Assembly (NCBI RefSeq): GCF_023277925.1
Contig: NZ_CP063832.1
Span: 3,240,001 to 3,304,000, forward strand
From: Pseudomonas entomophila
Lineage (GTDB): Bacteria; Pseudomonadota; Gammaproteobacteria; Pseudomonadales; Pseudomonadaceae
Reading direction: 5' to 3'
Length of the DNA stretch: 64,000 nucleotides
In this document: positions 55,017-64,000 of the stretch, one piece after another
Position numbering within the stretch: position 1 is the stretch's first letter
Layout: each line of letters opens with the position of its first letter
Position numbers and translations under genes: made by a program
Notes under the pieces: generated by a model
What the model was told of the DNA's origin: nothing
Seen by the model: the letters and a program-made list of their open reading frames with translations, nothing else
Databases searched by the model: none

Positions 55017-57076
55017 TGCCACCCACCCCAACGGAGATGGAAACCGCCTTGCCCATGACCTTGCGCCAACGCCTGGACAACCTCCCGGTCGGGCAGAAAC
55101 TGCTGGCGGCCTTGCTGGTGCTGCTGGTCACCATCCTGCTGGTGGCCAACCTGGCGTTCATCAGCGCCGCCTACTGGATCACCCAGGACAGCATGGCGCC
55201 CCAGGCCCTGCAGACCATCGGCAAACTGGTGTCCAACCCGCAACTGTCCTCGCAGGCCGGGGACTCGCCAGACAACGCCAACGCACTGCTCAAGGAGCTC
55301 GACAGCTACTCGCAGCTGCGCGCCGCGGCCATCTATGCCAGTGATGGCCGCCTGCTTGCACAGCTTCAGCACGGCGACACGCTCACCCTGCCCAAGCGCT
55401 TTCGCAATATCGACGGCTGGCGGCTCATGGAGTTTCGCAGCACCCAGCTGATCCGCCTGCCCCGCGATGGCGGCCCGCCCGCGCACCTGCTACTGGTGGC
55501 CAGCAGCGAACTGCCCACCGCGTTCTATACCGGCACCCTGTCGGCCAGCCTGGCCATCCTGGTGTTCAGCGTGCTGCTGTGGCTGGTCATCGCCCGCCAG
55601 ATCAAGCGCCTGATCACCCTGCCGATCAACCGCCTCGAGGAACTGACGCGCCAGGTCACCCGCGAAGAGAGCTACGCCCTGCGCGCCAAGCGCGGCAATG
55701 ACGACGAGATTGGTAGCCTGGCCGAGGCGTTCAACACCATGCTCTCGCGCATCGAAGCCCGCGAGCAGCAGCTCAAGCGCACCCGTGACGAGTTCCAGTC
55801 AGCCTACGACCAGGCCCAGGGCCTGGCCGAGGAAACCCGCCACACCAACCGCAAGCTGGAACTGGAAGTCCAGGTGCGCAGCAAGATCGAGAAAAAGCTC
55901 ACGGGCTTCCAGAACTACCTCAACAGCATCATCGACTCCATGCCCTCGGCGCTGATCGCCCTCGACGAGCAGCTCTATGTCACCCAGTGGAACCATGAGG
56001 CCACGGTGCTTTCCGGCACGCCCCTGGACGAAGCGCTGAACCAGCCGATCTTCCTCGCCTTCGAGCCCCTGAAGCCGTTCCTGCCGCAACTCAAGGAAAG
56101 TGTGGAGAAACACCGGGTGGCAAAGATCGAGCGGGTCACCTGGCCAAAGGATGACGACCTGCGCCACTACGCCCTGACTTTCTACCCGTTGACCGGCGGC
56201 GGCGGGCGCGGCGTGGTGATCCGTATCGACGACATCACCCAGCGCCTGTCGCTCGAAGAAATGATGGTGCAGTCGGAGAAGATGCTCTCGGTCGGCGGGC
56301 TGGCCGCAGGCATGGCCCATGAGATCAACAACCCGCTGGGGGCGATCCTGCACAACGTGCAGAACATCCGCAGGCGCCTGTCACCGGAGCTTGCACGTAA
56401 CCAGGAACAGGCCGCCGAACTGGGTATCGACCTGCCAAGCGTGAACCGTTACCTGGACAGCCGCGAAGTGCCACAACTGCTCGATGGCATCCAGCAGGCC
56501 GGTGCGCGGGCGGCGAAGATCGTCACCCACATGCTCAGCTTCAGCCGCCGCAGCAACCGCCAGCTGGTGCCCTGCGAGCTGCCGGCACTGATCGACCAGG
56601 CGGTGGAGATCGCCGGCAACGACTTCGACCTGACCATCGGTTTCGACTTCAAGGGCCAGGCAATTGTCCGTCAGTTCGACCCGACGCTCGGGCCGGTGCC
56701 CTGCACTGCCAACGAGCTCGAGCAGGTGCTGCTCAACCTGCTGAAAAACGCCGCCCAGGCCATCCACCAGCGCCCGCAACCCAGCGAGCCTGGGCGGATC
56801 ATCCTGCGCACCCGGCTCAACCCGCCGTGGGCGGAGATCCAGGTCGAGGACAACGGCATCGGCATGCCCGAGGGGGTGCGCAAGCGCACCTTCGAACCCT
56901 TCTTCACCACCAAGGAGATTGGCCAGGGCACGGGCCTGGGGCTGTCGGTCTCGTACTTCATCATCACCAACAACCACAAGGGGCAGATGGAGGTGCAGTC
57001 CACGCCCGGCCAGGGCACCTGCTTCACCCTGCGCCTGCCCCTCGGCCAGCCGGCCGCAAGCAAGACGGAGGCATGA
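55016..57076 (+). CDS. sensor histidine kinase with PAS domain
   Basis: This 686-residue inner-membrane kinase has two membrane helices (about 25-50 and 180-200) around a periplasmic loop, a HAMP linker, a coiled coil (about 245-290), a PAS domain (about 300-400), HisKA MLSVGGLAAGMAHEINNPLGAILHNV and HATPase VEDNGIGMPEGVRKRTFEPFFTTKEIGQGTGLGLSVS. The HisKA sequence is of the NtrB-like class. No response regulator is adjacent, so the partner is unknown. The start at 55016 (TGATG with panE) or at 55055 is possible; both keep the first helix. Confidence 0.9.
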
Positions 57077-57077
57077 C

Positions 57078-57644
57078 ATGGGCTATCGCCTGTCGAAGAT
57101 CTACACCCGTACTGGCGACAAGGGTGAAACAGGACTGGGCGATGGCCGCCGGGTGCCCAAGGACCATCCCCGCATCGAGGCGATCGGCGAGGTGGACAGC
57201 CTCAACAGCCAGCTCGGGGTGCTGCTGGCGGGGCTGTCCGACGCAGGGCTGACTGAGGTGTTCGAGGTATTGGCGCCCTGTCAGCACCGCTTGTTCGACC
57301 TCGGGGGCGAGCTGGCAATGCCCAGTTATCAGGCACTGAATGTCGCGGAAGTCGAACGGCTGGAAGCGGCCATCGATCTATGGAACGAAGAATTGGGGCC
57401 GCTGAAGAACTTCATCCTGCCCAGTGGTTCGGCGTTAGTGGCCCAGGCCCATGTGTGCCGCAGCCAGGCACGGGCCGCGGAGCGGCGTTGCCAGCAGTTG
57501 AATGCCGTGGAGCCGTTGGAGGGCGTCGGGTTGGCGTACATCAACCGGCTGTCGGACCTGCTGTTCGTGGCGGCGCGAATCATCGGGCGACGTCAGGGGG
57601 TGGCCGAAGTGTTGTGGCAACCGGCTGGAAAACCACAAGCCTGA
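57078..57644 (+). CDS. PduO-type cob(I)alamin adenosyltransferase
   Basis: This 188-residue enzyme transfers the adenosyl group from ATP to corrinoid. It has MGYRLSKIYTRTGDKGETGLGDGRRVPKDHPRIEAIGEVDSLNSQLGVLLA, the nucleotide-binding start, and FILPSGSALVAQAHVCRSQARAAERRC. The start at 57078 follows the kinase stop by one base. Symbols such as pduO or cobO are used for different types; I leave it blank. Confidence 0.92.
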   Translation: MGYRLSKIYTRTGDKGETGLGDGRRVPKDHPRIEAIGEVDSLNSQLGVLLAGLSDAGLTEVFEVLAPCQHRLFDLGGELAMPSYQALNVAEVERLEAAIDLWNEELGPLKNFILPSGSALVAQAHVCRSQARAAERRCQQLNAVEPLEGVGLAYINRLSDLLFVAARIIGRRQGVAEVLWQPAGKPQA

Positions 57645-57650
57645 ACAACT

Positions 57651-57712
57651 TAGCCGGTAAGCCGGCCCCTACAGGGATTGCACATGCCCGTAGGAGGCGG
57701 CTTGCCGGCGAA
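57651..57712. repeat. REP doublet
   Basis: TAGCCGGTAAGCCGGCCCCT and GGAGGCGGCTTGCCGGCGAAC are imperfect inverted copies between convergent genes. Confidence 0.8.
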
Positions 57713-57720
57713 CAGCGCAG

Positions 57721-58665
57721 TCAAGCCTCAGGCCAGAAAGCCCGGATCCCCGCAACACCTTGAGCTCCAGATTCCCAAGCCCGCTCTCGCTCCCCTGGCC
57801 CGACCCCACCCAGCAAGAACACCGGATGGCTGAACCCGGTGATCAACCGTTGCGCCTCATCCCACCCCAGCGGCGCGGCATCCGGGTGTGTCTGGGTCGC
57901 CTGCACCGGCGACAGGGTGACGAAGTCCACCCCCATCTGCTCGGCCAGCGCCAGTTCCTCGGCGTTGTGGCAGGATGCCGCCAGCCAGCGTTCCTTTGGG
58001 AACGGTCGGCCCTTCGCGGCATACTTGCGCAACTGCGCGGCGGTCAGGTGCCAGCCCGCCGACGGAAAGTCGCCCAGCCACTCCAACGGCCCCTTGAGCA
58101 TCAGTTGTGCCTTGCCCGCGCACAGCCCGACCGCGTCCACCGCGACATCGCGGTACTTGGGGTCGTACATGTCGGGGGCGCGCAGCTGGATCAGCCTGAT
58201 CCCGCTGGCTACCGCTTTCTGGATACCCTTGAGCAACTGCGGCACTTCCAGGCCATCCGGCGTGATCAGGTACTGATCAGGCAGGCGCGCTGCGGCGACG
58301 ATGGGTTTGTTGGCCTCGGGGAACTCGTACTGGCCCAGGTCACGCGGCGCCACCCAGGCCAGCGGCTGGCCCTCGGCGCCGTGGGGTTCACCGATGAACG
58401 CTTCGACTTCACGCACATCCAACAGCACCTGCTTGTCTGGATAGTCGTGGCTGACCTTGATCAACGGTCGCGAGCGCGTGACCTCGATTCCCAGCTCCTC
58501 GCGCAACTCGCGGGCCAGCGCCGCCTCGAGGCCCTCGCCGTCCTCGACCTTGCCACCCGGAAACTCCCACAAGCCACCCTGGTGTTGCGTGTCGGCGCGA
58601 CGGGCGATCAGGATACGGCCGTCAGTACCGCGAATGACCGCGGCAACCACATGAATCCGCTTCAC
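57721..58665 (-). CDS. mutT: MutT-type Nudix hydrolase fused to a ThiE/TenI-like domain
   Basis: The 314-residue protein begins with a MutT domain whose Nudix box spans about 38-60 (GGKVEDGEGLEAALARELREELGI), which should cleave 8-oxo-dGTP. From about residue 135 it continues as a thiamine-phosphate-synthase (ThiE/TenI) barrel: GIQKAVASGIRLIQLRAPDM, LAASCHNAEELALAEQMGVDFVTLSPVQATQTHPDAAPLGW and FLLGGVGPGERERAWESGAQGVAGIRAF. Such fusions are common in Pseudomonas; the second domain's activity is uncertain. Its start overlaps the glutathione-transferase stop by four bases. Confidence 0.93.
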   Translation of the reverse strand: MKRIHVVAAVIRGTDGRILIARRADTQHQGGLWEFPGGKVEDGEGLEAALARELREELGIEVTRSRPLIKVSHDYPDKQVLLDVREVEAFIGEPHGAEGQPLAWVAPRDLGQYEFPEANKPIVAAARLPDQYLITPDGLEVPQLLKGIQKAVASGIRLIQLRAPDMYDPKYRDVAVDAVGLCAGKAQLMLKGPLEWLGDFPSAGWHLTAAQLRKYAAKGRPFPKERWLAASCHNAEELALAEQMGVDFVTLSPVQATQTHPDAAPLGWDEAQRLITGFSHPVFLLGGVGPGERERAWESGAQGVAGIRAFWPEA

Positions 58666-59294
58666 CCTTCACGCTCCGCCAGGCCAGCTTTCTGCCAAGC
58701 CTGGAACGCAGGCCACTGGTAGAGGGTTTCGATGTAGGCGGCCGCCGCGGCCGGTACTTCGACGCGGTAGGTGCGCAGGCGCACGGCCACCGGGGCGAAG
58801 AAAGCATCGGCCAGGGTCGGCCGGCCGAACAGGAACGGGCCGCTGTCCTTGGCAACCAGGCGGCATTCGTTCCACAAGGCGACGATGCGGTCGATATCGA
58901 CCTGCACGTCCAGTGGCACCTCATCCAGCGCCTGGTCGCGGGACAGGTCGAAAGGCATTGCTCCGCGCAAGGCGAAGAAGCCGCTGTGCATCTGCGCGCA
59001 AGCCGAACGGGCCTGGGCACGGGCGGCAACGTCCTCGGGCCAGAGCCTGGCCTCGGGGTGCTGCTCGTTGAGATATTCGGCAATGGCCAGCGAGTCGGCG
59101 ATCACGCCGTGCTCGGTCTTGAGCAAGGGCACCTTGCCAGTCGCCGAGAACGCCAGGAGGCGCTGGCGAGTGTCTGGCTGGTTGAGCTTGACCAGGGTTT
59201 CTTCGTAGGGCGCGCCGGCCAGTTCGAGGGCCAGTGCGCCGCGTAGCGACCAGGAAGAGTACAGCTTGTCGCCGATGATCAGGTGATAGCTCAT
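58662..59294 (-). CDS. glutathione S-transferase family protein
   Basis: This 210-residue protein has a thioredoxin-like N-terminal domain (MSYHLIIGDKLYSSWSLRGALALELAGAPYEETLVKL, with SSWS as the likely glutathione-activating Ser; TGKVPLLKTEHGVIADSLAIAEYL) and an all-helical C-terminal domain (FLFGRPTLADAFFAPVAVRL). Substrate unknown. Coupled by overlap to the MutT-ThiE gene. Confidence 0.92.
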   Translation of the reverse strand: MSYHLIIGDKLYSSWSLRGALALELAGAPYEETLVKLNQPDTRQRLLAFSATGKVPLLKTEHGVIADSLAIAEYLNEQHPEARLWPEDVAARAQARSACAQMHSGFFALRGAMPFDLSRDQALDEVPLDVQVDIDRIVALWNECRLVAKDSGPFLFGRPTLADAFFAPVAVRLRTYRVEVPAAAAAYIETLYQWPAFQAWQKAGLAEREG

Positions 59295-59339
59295 GATTCA
59301 GCTCCATCGGATTCGGGGTGTTGGGGCTGCGGCGCAGCC

Positions 59340-59393
59340 CATCGCCGGCAAGCCGGCTCCTACAAGACTTGTGGGAGCCGGCTTGCCAGCGAA
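59340..59393. repeat. REP doublet
   Basis: CATCGCCGGCAAGCCGGCTC and GGGAGCCGGCTTGCCAGCGAA are inverted copies between argJ and the glutathione-transferase gene. Confidence 0.88.
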
Positions 59394-59404
59394 CTGGCCG
59401 TCAC

Positions 59405-60622
59405 TCAGGTACGGTACTCAGCGTTGATCTTCACGTACTCGTGGGACAGGTCGGTGGTCCAGATGGTTTCGCTGCACTGGCCACGGCCCAGCTCGATGCG
59501 GATGGTGATCTCTTCCTGGGCCATCACCGCCGCGCCCTGCGCCTCGGTGTAGCTTGGGCTGCGGCCGCCCTGGCTGGCGATGCAGACGTTGTCCAGGTAC
59601 ACGTCGATCAGGCTGACATCCAGCGCTGGCACACCGGCACGGCCGACAGCAGCGAGGATGCGACCCCAGTTGGGGTCGGAGGCGAACAGCGCGGTCTTGA
59701 TCAGCGGCGAGTGCGCCACGGCGTAGCCGACGTCCAGGCATTCCTGATGATTGCCGCCGCCGTTGACTTGCACGGTAACGAACTTGGTCGCGCCCTCGCC
59801 GTCACGGACGATGGCCTGGGCCACTTCCATGCACACCTCGAACACCGCCTTCTTCAGCGCCTCGAACAGCGCACCGCTGGCCTCGGTGACCTCAGGCACG
59901 TCGGCCTTGCCGGTGGCGATCAGCATGCAGCAGTCGTTGGTCGAGGTGTCGCCGTCGATGGTGATGCGGTTGAACGACTTGTTGGCGCCGTCGAGCATCA
60001 GGTCTTTCAGCACAGCCGGTGCGACCTTGGCGTCGGTGGCGATATACCCCAGCATGGTGGCCATGTTCGGGCGGATCATGCCGGCACCCTTGCTGATGCC
60101 AGTGACGGTGATGGTCTTGCCGCCGAACTGGAACTGGCGGCTGGCGCCCTTGGGCAGGGTGTCGGTGGTCATGATGCCGGTGGCGGCTTCAGCCCAGTTG
60201 TTTTCCGACAGGTTGTCCAAGGCGGCCTGCAGCGCCCCTTCGATCTTCTCGACTGGCAGCGGCTCGCCGATCACACCGGTAGAGAACGGCAGTACGGATT
60301 CAGCAGGTACACCGGCCAGCTCGGCCAGCTTGGCACAGGTACGCTCGGCCGCGGCCAGGCCTGGCGCGCCGGTACCGGCATTGGCGTTGCCGGTGTTGGT
60401 CAGCAGGTAGCGCACGGTGCCCTGCACGCGCTGCTTGGAGAGGATCACCGGGGCGGCGCAGAAGGCGTTCAGGGTGAACACGCCAGCAACGCTGGAGCCT
60501 TCGGCGCAGCGCATCACCACCACATCCTTGCGCCCAGGGCGCTTGATACCCGCCGAGGCGATACCGAGTTCGAAACCGGGAACCGGGTGCAGGGTGGGCA
60601 GGGGACCAAGACCAACAGCCAT
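59405..60622 (-). CDS. argJ: glutamate N-acetyltransferase / N-acetylglutamate synthase ArgJ
   Basis: ArgJ transfers acetyl groups in the cyclic arginine pathway. The 405-residue precursor is cut by itself before Thr189 in [16 protein letters not shown] to give alpha and beta chains. The oxyanion residues lie in [12 protein letters not shown] near 112. The start at 60622 follows AGGAG. It is separate from the arc genes, which degrade arginine. Confidence 0.96.
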   Translation of the reverse strand: MAVGLGPLPTLHPVPGFELGIASAGIKRPGRKDVVVMRCAEGSSVAGVFTLNAFCAAPVILSKQRVQGTVRYLLTNTGNANAGTGAPGLAAAERTCAKLAELAGVPAESVLPFSTGVIGEPLPVEKIEGALQAALDNLSENNWAEAATGIMTTDTLPKGASRQFQFGGKTITVTGISKGAGMIRPNMATMLGYIATDAKVAPAVLKDLMLDGANKSFNRITIDGDTSTNDCCMLIATGKADVPEVTEASGALFEALKKAVFEVCMEVAQAIVRDGEGATKFVTVQVNGGGNHQECLDVGYAVAHSPLIKTALFASDPNWGRILAAVGRAGVPALDVSLIDVYLDNVCIASQGGRSPSYTEAQGAAVMAQEEITIRIELGRGQCSETIWTTDLSHEYVKINAEYRT

Positions 60623-60683
60623 TAGAGCGCTCCTAGAAAATACGGTGTAGAGGATGGGGGAACAGCAGGGCCGCTTCACGCCC

Positions 60684-60747
60684 CCTTCGCGGCACAAGGC
60701 CGCTCCTACGAGATCGGTGCAGGAGCGGCCTTGTGTCACGAAAGGGC
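60684..60747. repeat. REP-like inverted repeat (GACACAAGGCC flavour)
   Basis: CCTTCGCGGCACAAGGCCGC and GCGGCCTTGTGTCACGAAAGG are inverted copies of the same flavour as at 11347. They lie between secA and argJ. Confidence 0.85.
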
Positions 60748-60793
60748 CGCAAAGCGGCCCCCGGTGTTGTCACGTTACAGCAGTCAGGTCAGA

Positions 60794-63532
60794 TCACTCA
60801 ATCTGACCATGGCAATGCTTGAACTTCTTGCCCGAACCGCACCAGCACGGCTCGTTGCGGCCCAGCTTCTGGTCATTGCGCACCGGTGCCGTGGCGACGG
60901 CGACTTCGGCGCCCTCCTCGCTGGCCTGCAGGTCGCTCTCCATGCCTGGAGCGGCGGCGTGCTGGAACTGCATGCGGCTAGCCAGTTCCTCGGCTTCGCG
61001 GCGTAGACGGGCTTCTTCTTCTGCCGGGTCCTCGCGACGCACCTGGACGTGCGACAGCACGCGGATGGTGTCGCGCTTGATCGACTCCAGCAACTCCTGG
61101 AACAGGGTGAACGACTCGCGCTTGTACTCCTGCTTCGGGTTCTTCTGCGCATAGCCGCGCAGGTGGATACCGTGGCGCAGGTGATCCATGGTCGACAGGT
61201 GGTCTTTCCACAGGTCGTCCAGCACACGCAGCAGGATCTGCTTCTCGAAGGTACGCAGCGCGTCCTCGCCTGCCTGGTCCTCTTTCTCGTTGTAGGCGCT
61301 GGTGATCTCGCTCAGCAGCTTCTCGCGCAGAGTTTCCTCGTAAAGCTTGTCGTCCTCGTCGAGCCACTGCTGGATCGGCAGCTTCATGGCGAAGTCGCTG
61401 GCCAGCGAGGCTTCCAGGCCGGCCACGTCCCACTGCTCAGGCAGCGATTGCGGCGGGATGTGCTGGCTGATGGTGGCATCGAGCACTTCCTGGCGGAACT
61501 CGCCGATGGTGTCGCCAATGTTCTCGGCGGCCAGCAGGCTGTTGCGCATGTGGTAGATCACTTTGCGCTGCTCGTTGGCCACGTCGTCGTATTCGAGCAG
61601 TTGCTTGCGAATATCGAAGTTGCGACCTTCGACCTTGCGCTGCGCCTTCTCGATGGCATTGGTCACCATACGGTGCTCGATGGCCTCGCCGGACTGCATG
61701 CCCAGCGCCTTCATGAAGTTCTTCACCCGGTCAGAGGCGAAGATGCGCATCAGGCTGTCTTCCAGCGACAGGTAGAAGCGGCTGGAACCAGCATCGCCCT
61801 GACGGCCGGCACGGCCACGCAGCTGGTTGTCGATACGGCGGGACTCGTGGCGCTCGGAAGCGATCACGTGCAGGCCACCGGCCTCCAGCACCTGCTGGTG
61901 ACGTTTCTGCCAGTCGGCCTTGATCTGCGCGATCTGCTCTGGGGTCGGATTGTCCAGGGCTGCTACTTCAGCTTCCCAGTTACCGCCCAGCAGGATGTCC
62001 GTACCACGGCCGGCCATGTTGGTGGCGATGGTGAGCGCCCCCGGGGCACCGGCCTGGGCGATGATCTCGGCTTCCTTCTCGTGGTACTTGGCGTTCAGTA
62101 CCTTGTGGTCGATCCCTTCCTTCTTGAGCAGGTTGGACATGTGCTCGGAGGTTTCGATGGTCGCGGTACCGACCAGCACTGGGCGGCCCAGGGCCATGCT
62201 TTCCTTGATGTCGGCGATGATCGCCGCGTACTTCTCGTCGGCAGTCAAGTACACCAGGTCGTTGAAGTCCTTGCGGGCCAACGGCTTGTTCGGTGGGATG
62301 ACCATCACGTTGAGGTTGTAGATCTGGGCGAACTCGAACGCCTCGGTGTCGGCAGTACCGGTCATGCCCGACAGTTTTGTATAGAGGCGGAAGTAGTTTT
62401 GGAAGGTGGTCGAGGCCAGGGTCTGGCTTTCGGCCTGGATGTTCAGGTTTTCCTTCGCCTCGATGGCCTGGTGCAGGCCTTCGGACAGGCGGCGGCCCGG
62501 CATGGTGCGGCCGGTGTGCTCGTCGATCAGGAGGATCTGGCCGTCCTGGACAATGTACTCGACGTTGCGGTGGAACAGTTTGTGCGCGCGCAGACCGGCG
62601 TAGACGTGCGTCAGCAGGCCGAGGTTGTGCGCCGAATACAGGCTCTCGCCTTCGGCCAGCAGGCCCGATTGCGTCAGCATGTCCTCGATGAACTGGTGGC
62701 CGGCCTCGTTCAGCTCGACCTGGCGGCTCTTCTCGTCGATGGTGTAGTGACCCTCTTGAGTCACCTGGCCTTCGACTTCCTCGATGTGTTGCGTCAGGCG
62801 CGGGATCAGGCGGTTGATCTCGATGTACAGCTTGGAGCTGTCCTCGGCCTGGCCGGAGATGATCAGCGGGGTACGCGCTTCGTCGATGAGGATGGAGTCG
62901 ACTTCGTCGATCACGGCGAAGTTCAGCTCGCGCTGGAACTTCTCGTCCTGGCTGAACGCCATGTTGTCGCGCAAATAGTCGAAACCGAATTCGTTGTTGG
63001 TGCCGTAGGTGATGTCGGCGGCATAGGCGGCGCGCTTCTCTTCAGGCGGCTGGAAGGCCGAGACGATACCGACGGTCAAACCAAGGAATTCGTAGAGCGG
63101 ACGCATCCAGTTGGCGTCGCGGCGGGCCAGGTAGTCGTTCACCGTGACCACGTGCACGCCCTTGCCGGACAGCGCGTTCAGATAAACGGCCAGGGTACCG
63201 ACCAAGGTCTTGCCTTCACCGGTGCGCATTTCTGCGATCATGCCTTCGTGCAGGGTCATGCCGCCGATCAGCTGGACGTCGAAGTGGCGCATGCCCATCA
63301 CGCGCTTGCCGGCCTCACGGGCCACGGCGAAGGCTTCAGGCAACAGCTGGTCCAGTGATTCGCCTTTGGCCAGGCGCTCCTTGAACTCTGCGGTCTTGCC
63401 CCGCAGTTGCTCGTCGGAGAGGGCCACCATCTTCTCTTCGAAGGCATTGACGGTGCTCACCGTCTTGAGCATGCGTTTGATTTCACGCTCGTTCTTGCTT
63501 CCAAAAAGTTTTTTTAACAAAGGCGCAAACAT
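60794..63532 (-). CDS. secA: preprotein translocase ATPase SecA
   Basis: SecA drives export of preproteins through SecYEG. The 912-residue protein starts at 63532 with [21 protein letters not shown], has Walker A at about 101-109 (EMRTGEGKT), DEVDS in [20 protein letters not shown], and ends with the zinc-binding SEC-C motif [17 protein letters not shown]. Length is normal. It is transcribed away from the DUF721 gene. Confidence 0.97.
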   Translation of the reverse strand: MFAPLLKKLFGSKNEREIKRMLKTVSTVNAFEEKMVALSDEQLRGKTAEFKERLAKGESLDQLLPEAFAVAREAGKRVMGMRHFDVQLIGGMTLHEGMIAEMRTGEGKTLVGTLAVYLNALSGKGVHVVTVNDYLARRDANWMRPLYEFLGLTVGIVSAFQPPEEKRAAYAADITYGTNNEFGFDYLRDNMAFSQDEKFQRELNFAVIDEVDSILIDEARTPLIISGQAEDSSKLYIEINRLIPRLTQHIEEVEGQVTQEGHYTIDEKSRQVELNEAGHQFIEDMLTQSGLLAEGESLYSAHNLGLLTHVYAGLRAHKLFHRNVEYIVQDGQILLIDEHTGRTMPGRRLSEGLHQAIEAKENLNIQAESQTLASTTFQNYFRLYTKLSGMTGTADTEAFEFAQIYNLNVMVIPPNKPLARKDFNDLVYLTADEKYAAIIADIKESMALGRPVLVGTATIETSEHMSNLLKKEGIDHKVLNAKYHEKEAEIIAQAGAPGALTIATNMAGRGTDILLGGNWEAEVAALDNPTPEQIAQIKADWQKRHQQVLEAGGLHVIASERHESRRIDNQLRGRAGRQGDAGSSRFYLSLEDSLMRIFASDRVKNFMKALGMQSGEAIEHRMVTNAIEKAQRKVEGRNFDIRKQLLEYDDVANEQRKVIYHMRNSLLAAENIGDTIGEFRQEVLDATISQHIPPQSLPEQWDVAGLEASLASDFAMKLPIQQWLDEDDKLYEETLREKLLSEITSAYNEKEDQAGEDALRTFEKQILLRVLDDLWKDHLSTMDHLRHGIHLRGYAQKNPKQEYKRESFTLFQELLESIKRDTIRVLSHVQVRREDPAEEEARLRREAEELASRMQFQHAAAPGMESDLQASEEGAEVAVATAPVRNDQKLGRNEPCWCGSGKKFKHCHGQIE

Positions 63533-63883
63533 ATCGGCAGGATCTTCCACACGTAGGGATGGAGGGCGGCCCCATGAGTCGCCCGTGCAGCCCTGAGGCC
63601 GCATGCGAACGAGCATTCTACCCGGAAACGATGGTGAGGAAAGTGGTGGATTTCCACGATGCTGGCACAGCGCTTTTAGGGGGCCTGACTAACATAGGGG
63701 CTTTTCGCGCAAGTTCAAGGTACGGGAAGATGAAACGTATCGAGAATGACTTGCATCAATCTCTGAGTGCCGTCGGCGCCTGCAGGTACGGCTCCAACCT
63801 CGAGAAGGCACGATTTTCCCGCAAAGAGGCCAGCGCAAGGGCATCTGTTAGACTGTCGGTCTTGTAACCACCTGTGTACCCCC
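63533..63883. promoter_or_regulatory. divergent promoter region of secA and the DUF721 gene
   Basis: The 351 bases hold no gene I can support; the open frame at 63559-63867 has no ribosome site or family features. Promoters for both neighbours must be here, but I could not fix a clear -35/-10 pair. Confidence 0.5.
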
Positions 63884-64000
63884 ATGGCCTACAAACCCTC
63901 ACCTGCCCGCCCGCCCGCCGCCTTGCTGCGCCAGGCTCGCCCGCTGCGCCTGCTGCTCAACCAGGCCGAACGCCTGGAACACCTGCAGCGCCTGCTGGAA
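63884..64000 (+). CDS. DUF721 (DciA-like) protein, N-terminal part only
   Basis: The 39 visible residues, MAYKPSPARPPAALLRQARPLRLLLNQAERLEHLQRLLE, look like the start of a DUF721 protein of the kind found beside secA in Pseudomonas. Distant members (DciA) help load the replicative helicase. The gene is cut by the window edge, so the assignment rests on position and the short N terminus. Confidence 0.6.
   Translation, partial: MAYKPSPARPPAALLRQARPLRLLLNQAERLEHLQRLLE

Noticed and set aside
63735..63760. Fur box near GAGAATGACTTGCATC before the DUF721 gene
   Set aside because: Only about half of the consensus positions match, and there is no iron-related gene.
63559..63867. 102-residue open frame upstream of secA
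   Set aside because: It starts inside the secA leader region, has no ribosome site or recognisable features, and overlaps the promoter area.

Overview
The window is a stretch of a GC-rich Pseudomonas chromosome, most likely the P. putida group. The evidence is the arginine deiminase (arcDABC) locus, the gcsR and gcvH-gcvP-sdaA-gcvT glycine/serine block, the pepA-holC-valS neighbourhood, the colRS-warA-inaA cell-envelope block beside groESL, and about sixteen REP-type palindromes of the GTAGGAGC(C/G)GGC kind in intergenic gaps. No rRNA or tRNA genes, prophage or CRISPR array were seen. Both ends cut an element: an IS110-family insertion sequence on the left and a DUF721 gene on the right.

Layout. 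1-1430: an IS1111-group IS110 element inserted into a REP sequence. 1.5-4.1 kb: haem oxygenase, a DUF454 membrane protein and a class III CoA-transferase. 4.2-11.3 kb: two divergent arcD paralogues, then arcA-arcB-arcC and a small protein of unknown function. The arcD-arcA-arcB-arcC cluster imports arginine in exchange for ornithine and turns it into ornithine, CO2, ammonia and ATP; a good ANR/FNR half-palindrome pair lies at about -41.5. 11.5-13.0 kb: a TyrR/GcsR-type sigma-54 activator. 13.2-18.3 kb: an unusual two-gene module made of a 1205-residue cytosolic protein with both a subtilisin domain and a thermolysin-like zinc peptidase domain, overlapped by a ComEC-like metallo-beta-lactamase-fold hydrolase. 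18.3-24.5 kb: three GcsR-like operators, a -24/-12 promoter and the glycine cleavage/serine deaminase operon.

24.5-36.4 kb is conserved housekeeping: cold-shock protein, RDD membrane protein, LptF/LptG, leucyl aminopeptidase, DNA polymerase III chi, valyl-tRNA synthetase, RlmF, HU and NdpA. 36.5-39.3 kb: GIY-YIG protein, NTF2-like protein, CynX-type transporter and its FadR-type regulator. 39.5-44.2 kb: ColRS and its presumed targets (methyltransferase, LPS-kinase-like protein, small exported protein, PAP2 phosphatase) with two ColR-box-like sites. 44.3-54.0 kb: GroEL/GroES with a sigma-32 promoter, FxsA, HugZ-like protein, DUF481 protein, alkyltransferase-like protein, AmpG, MdfA-like exporter, MscS and YajQ. 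54.1-63.5 kb: PanE, a sensor kinase, a PduO-type adenosyltransferase, MutT-ThiE fusion, glutathione transferase, ArgJ and SecA.

The strongest candidate for an undescribed system is the protease/MBL pair at 13.2-18.3 kb. It sits between a regulator and the operon that regulator probably controls, and ends two bases before the first operator. All database-type statements below come from memory of the families; no search was run.
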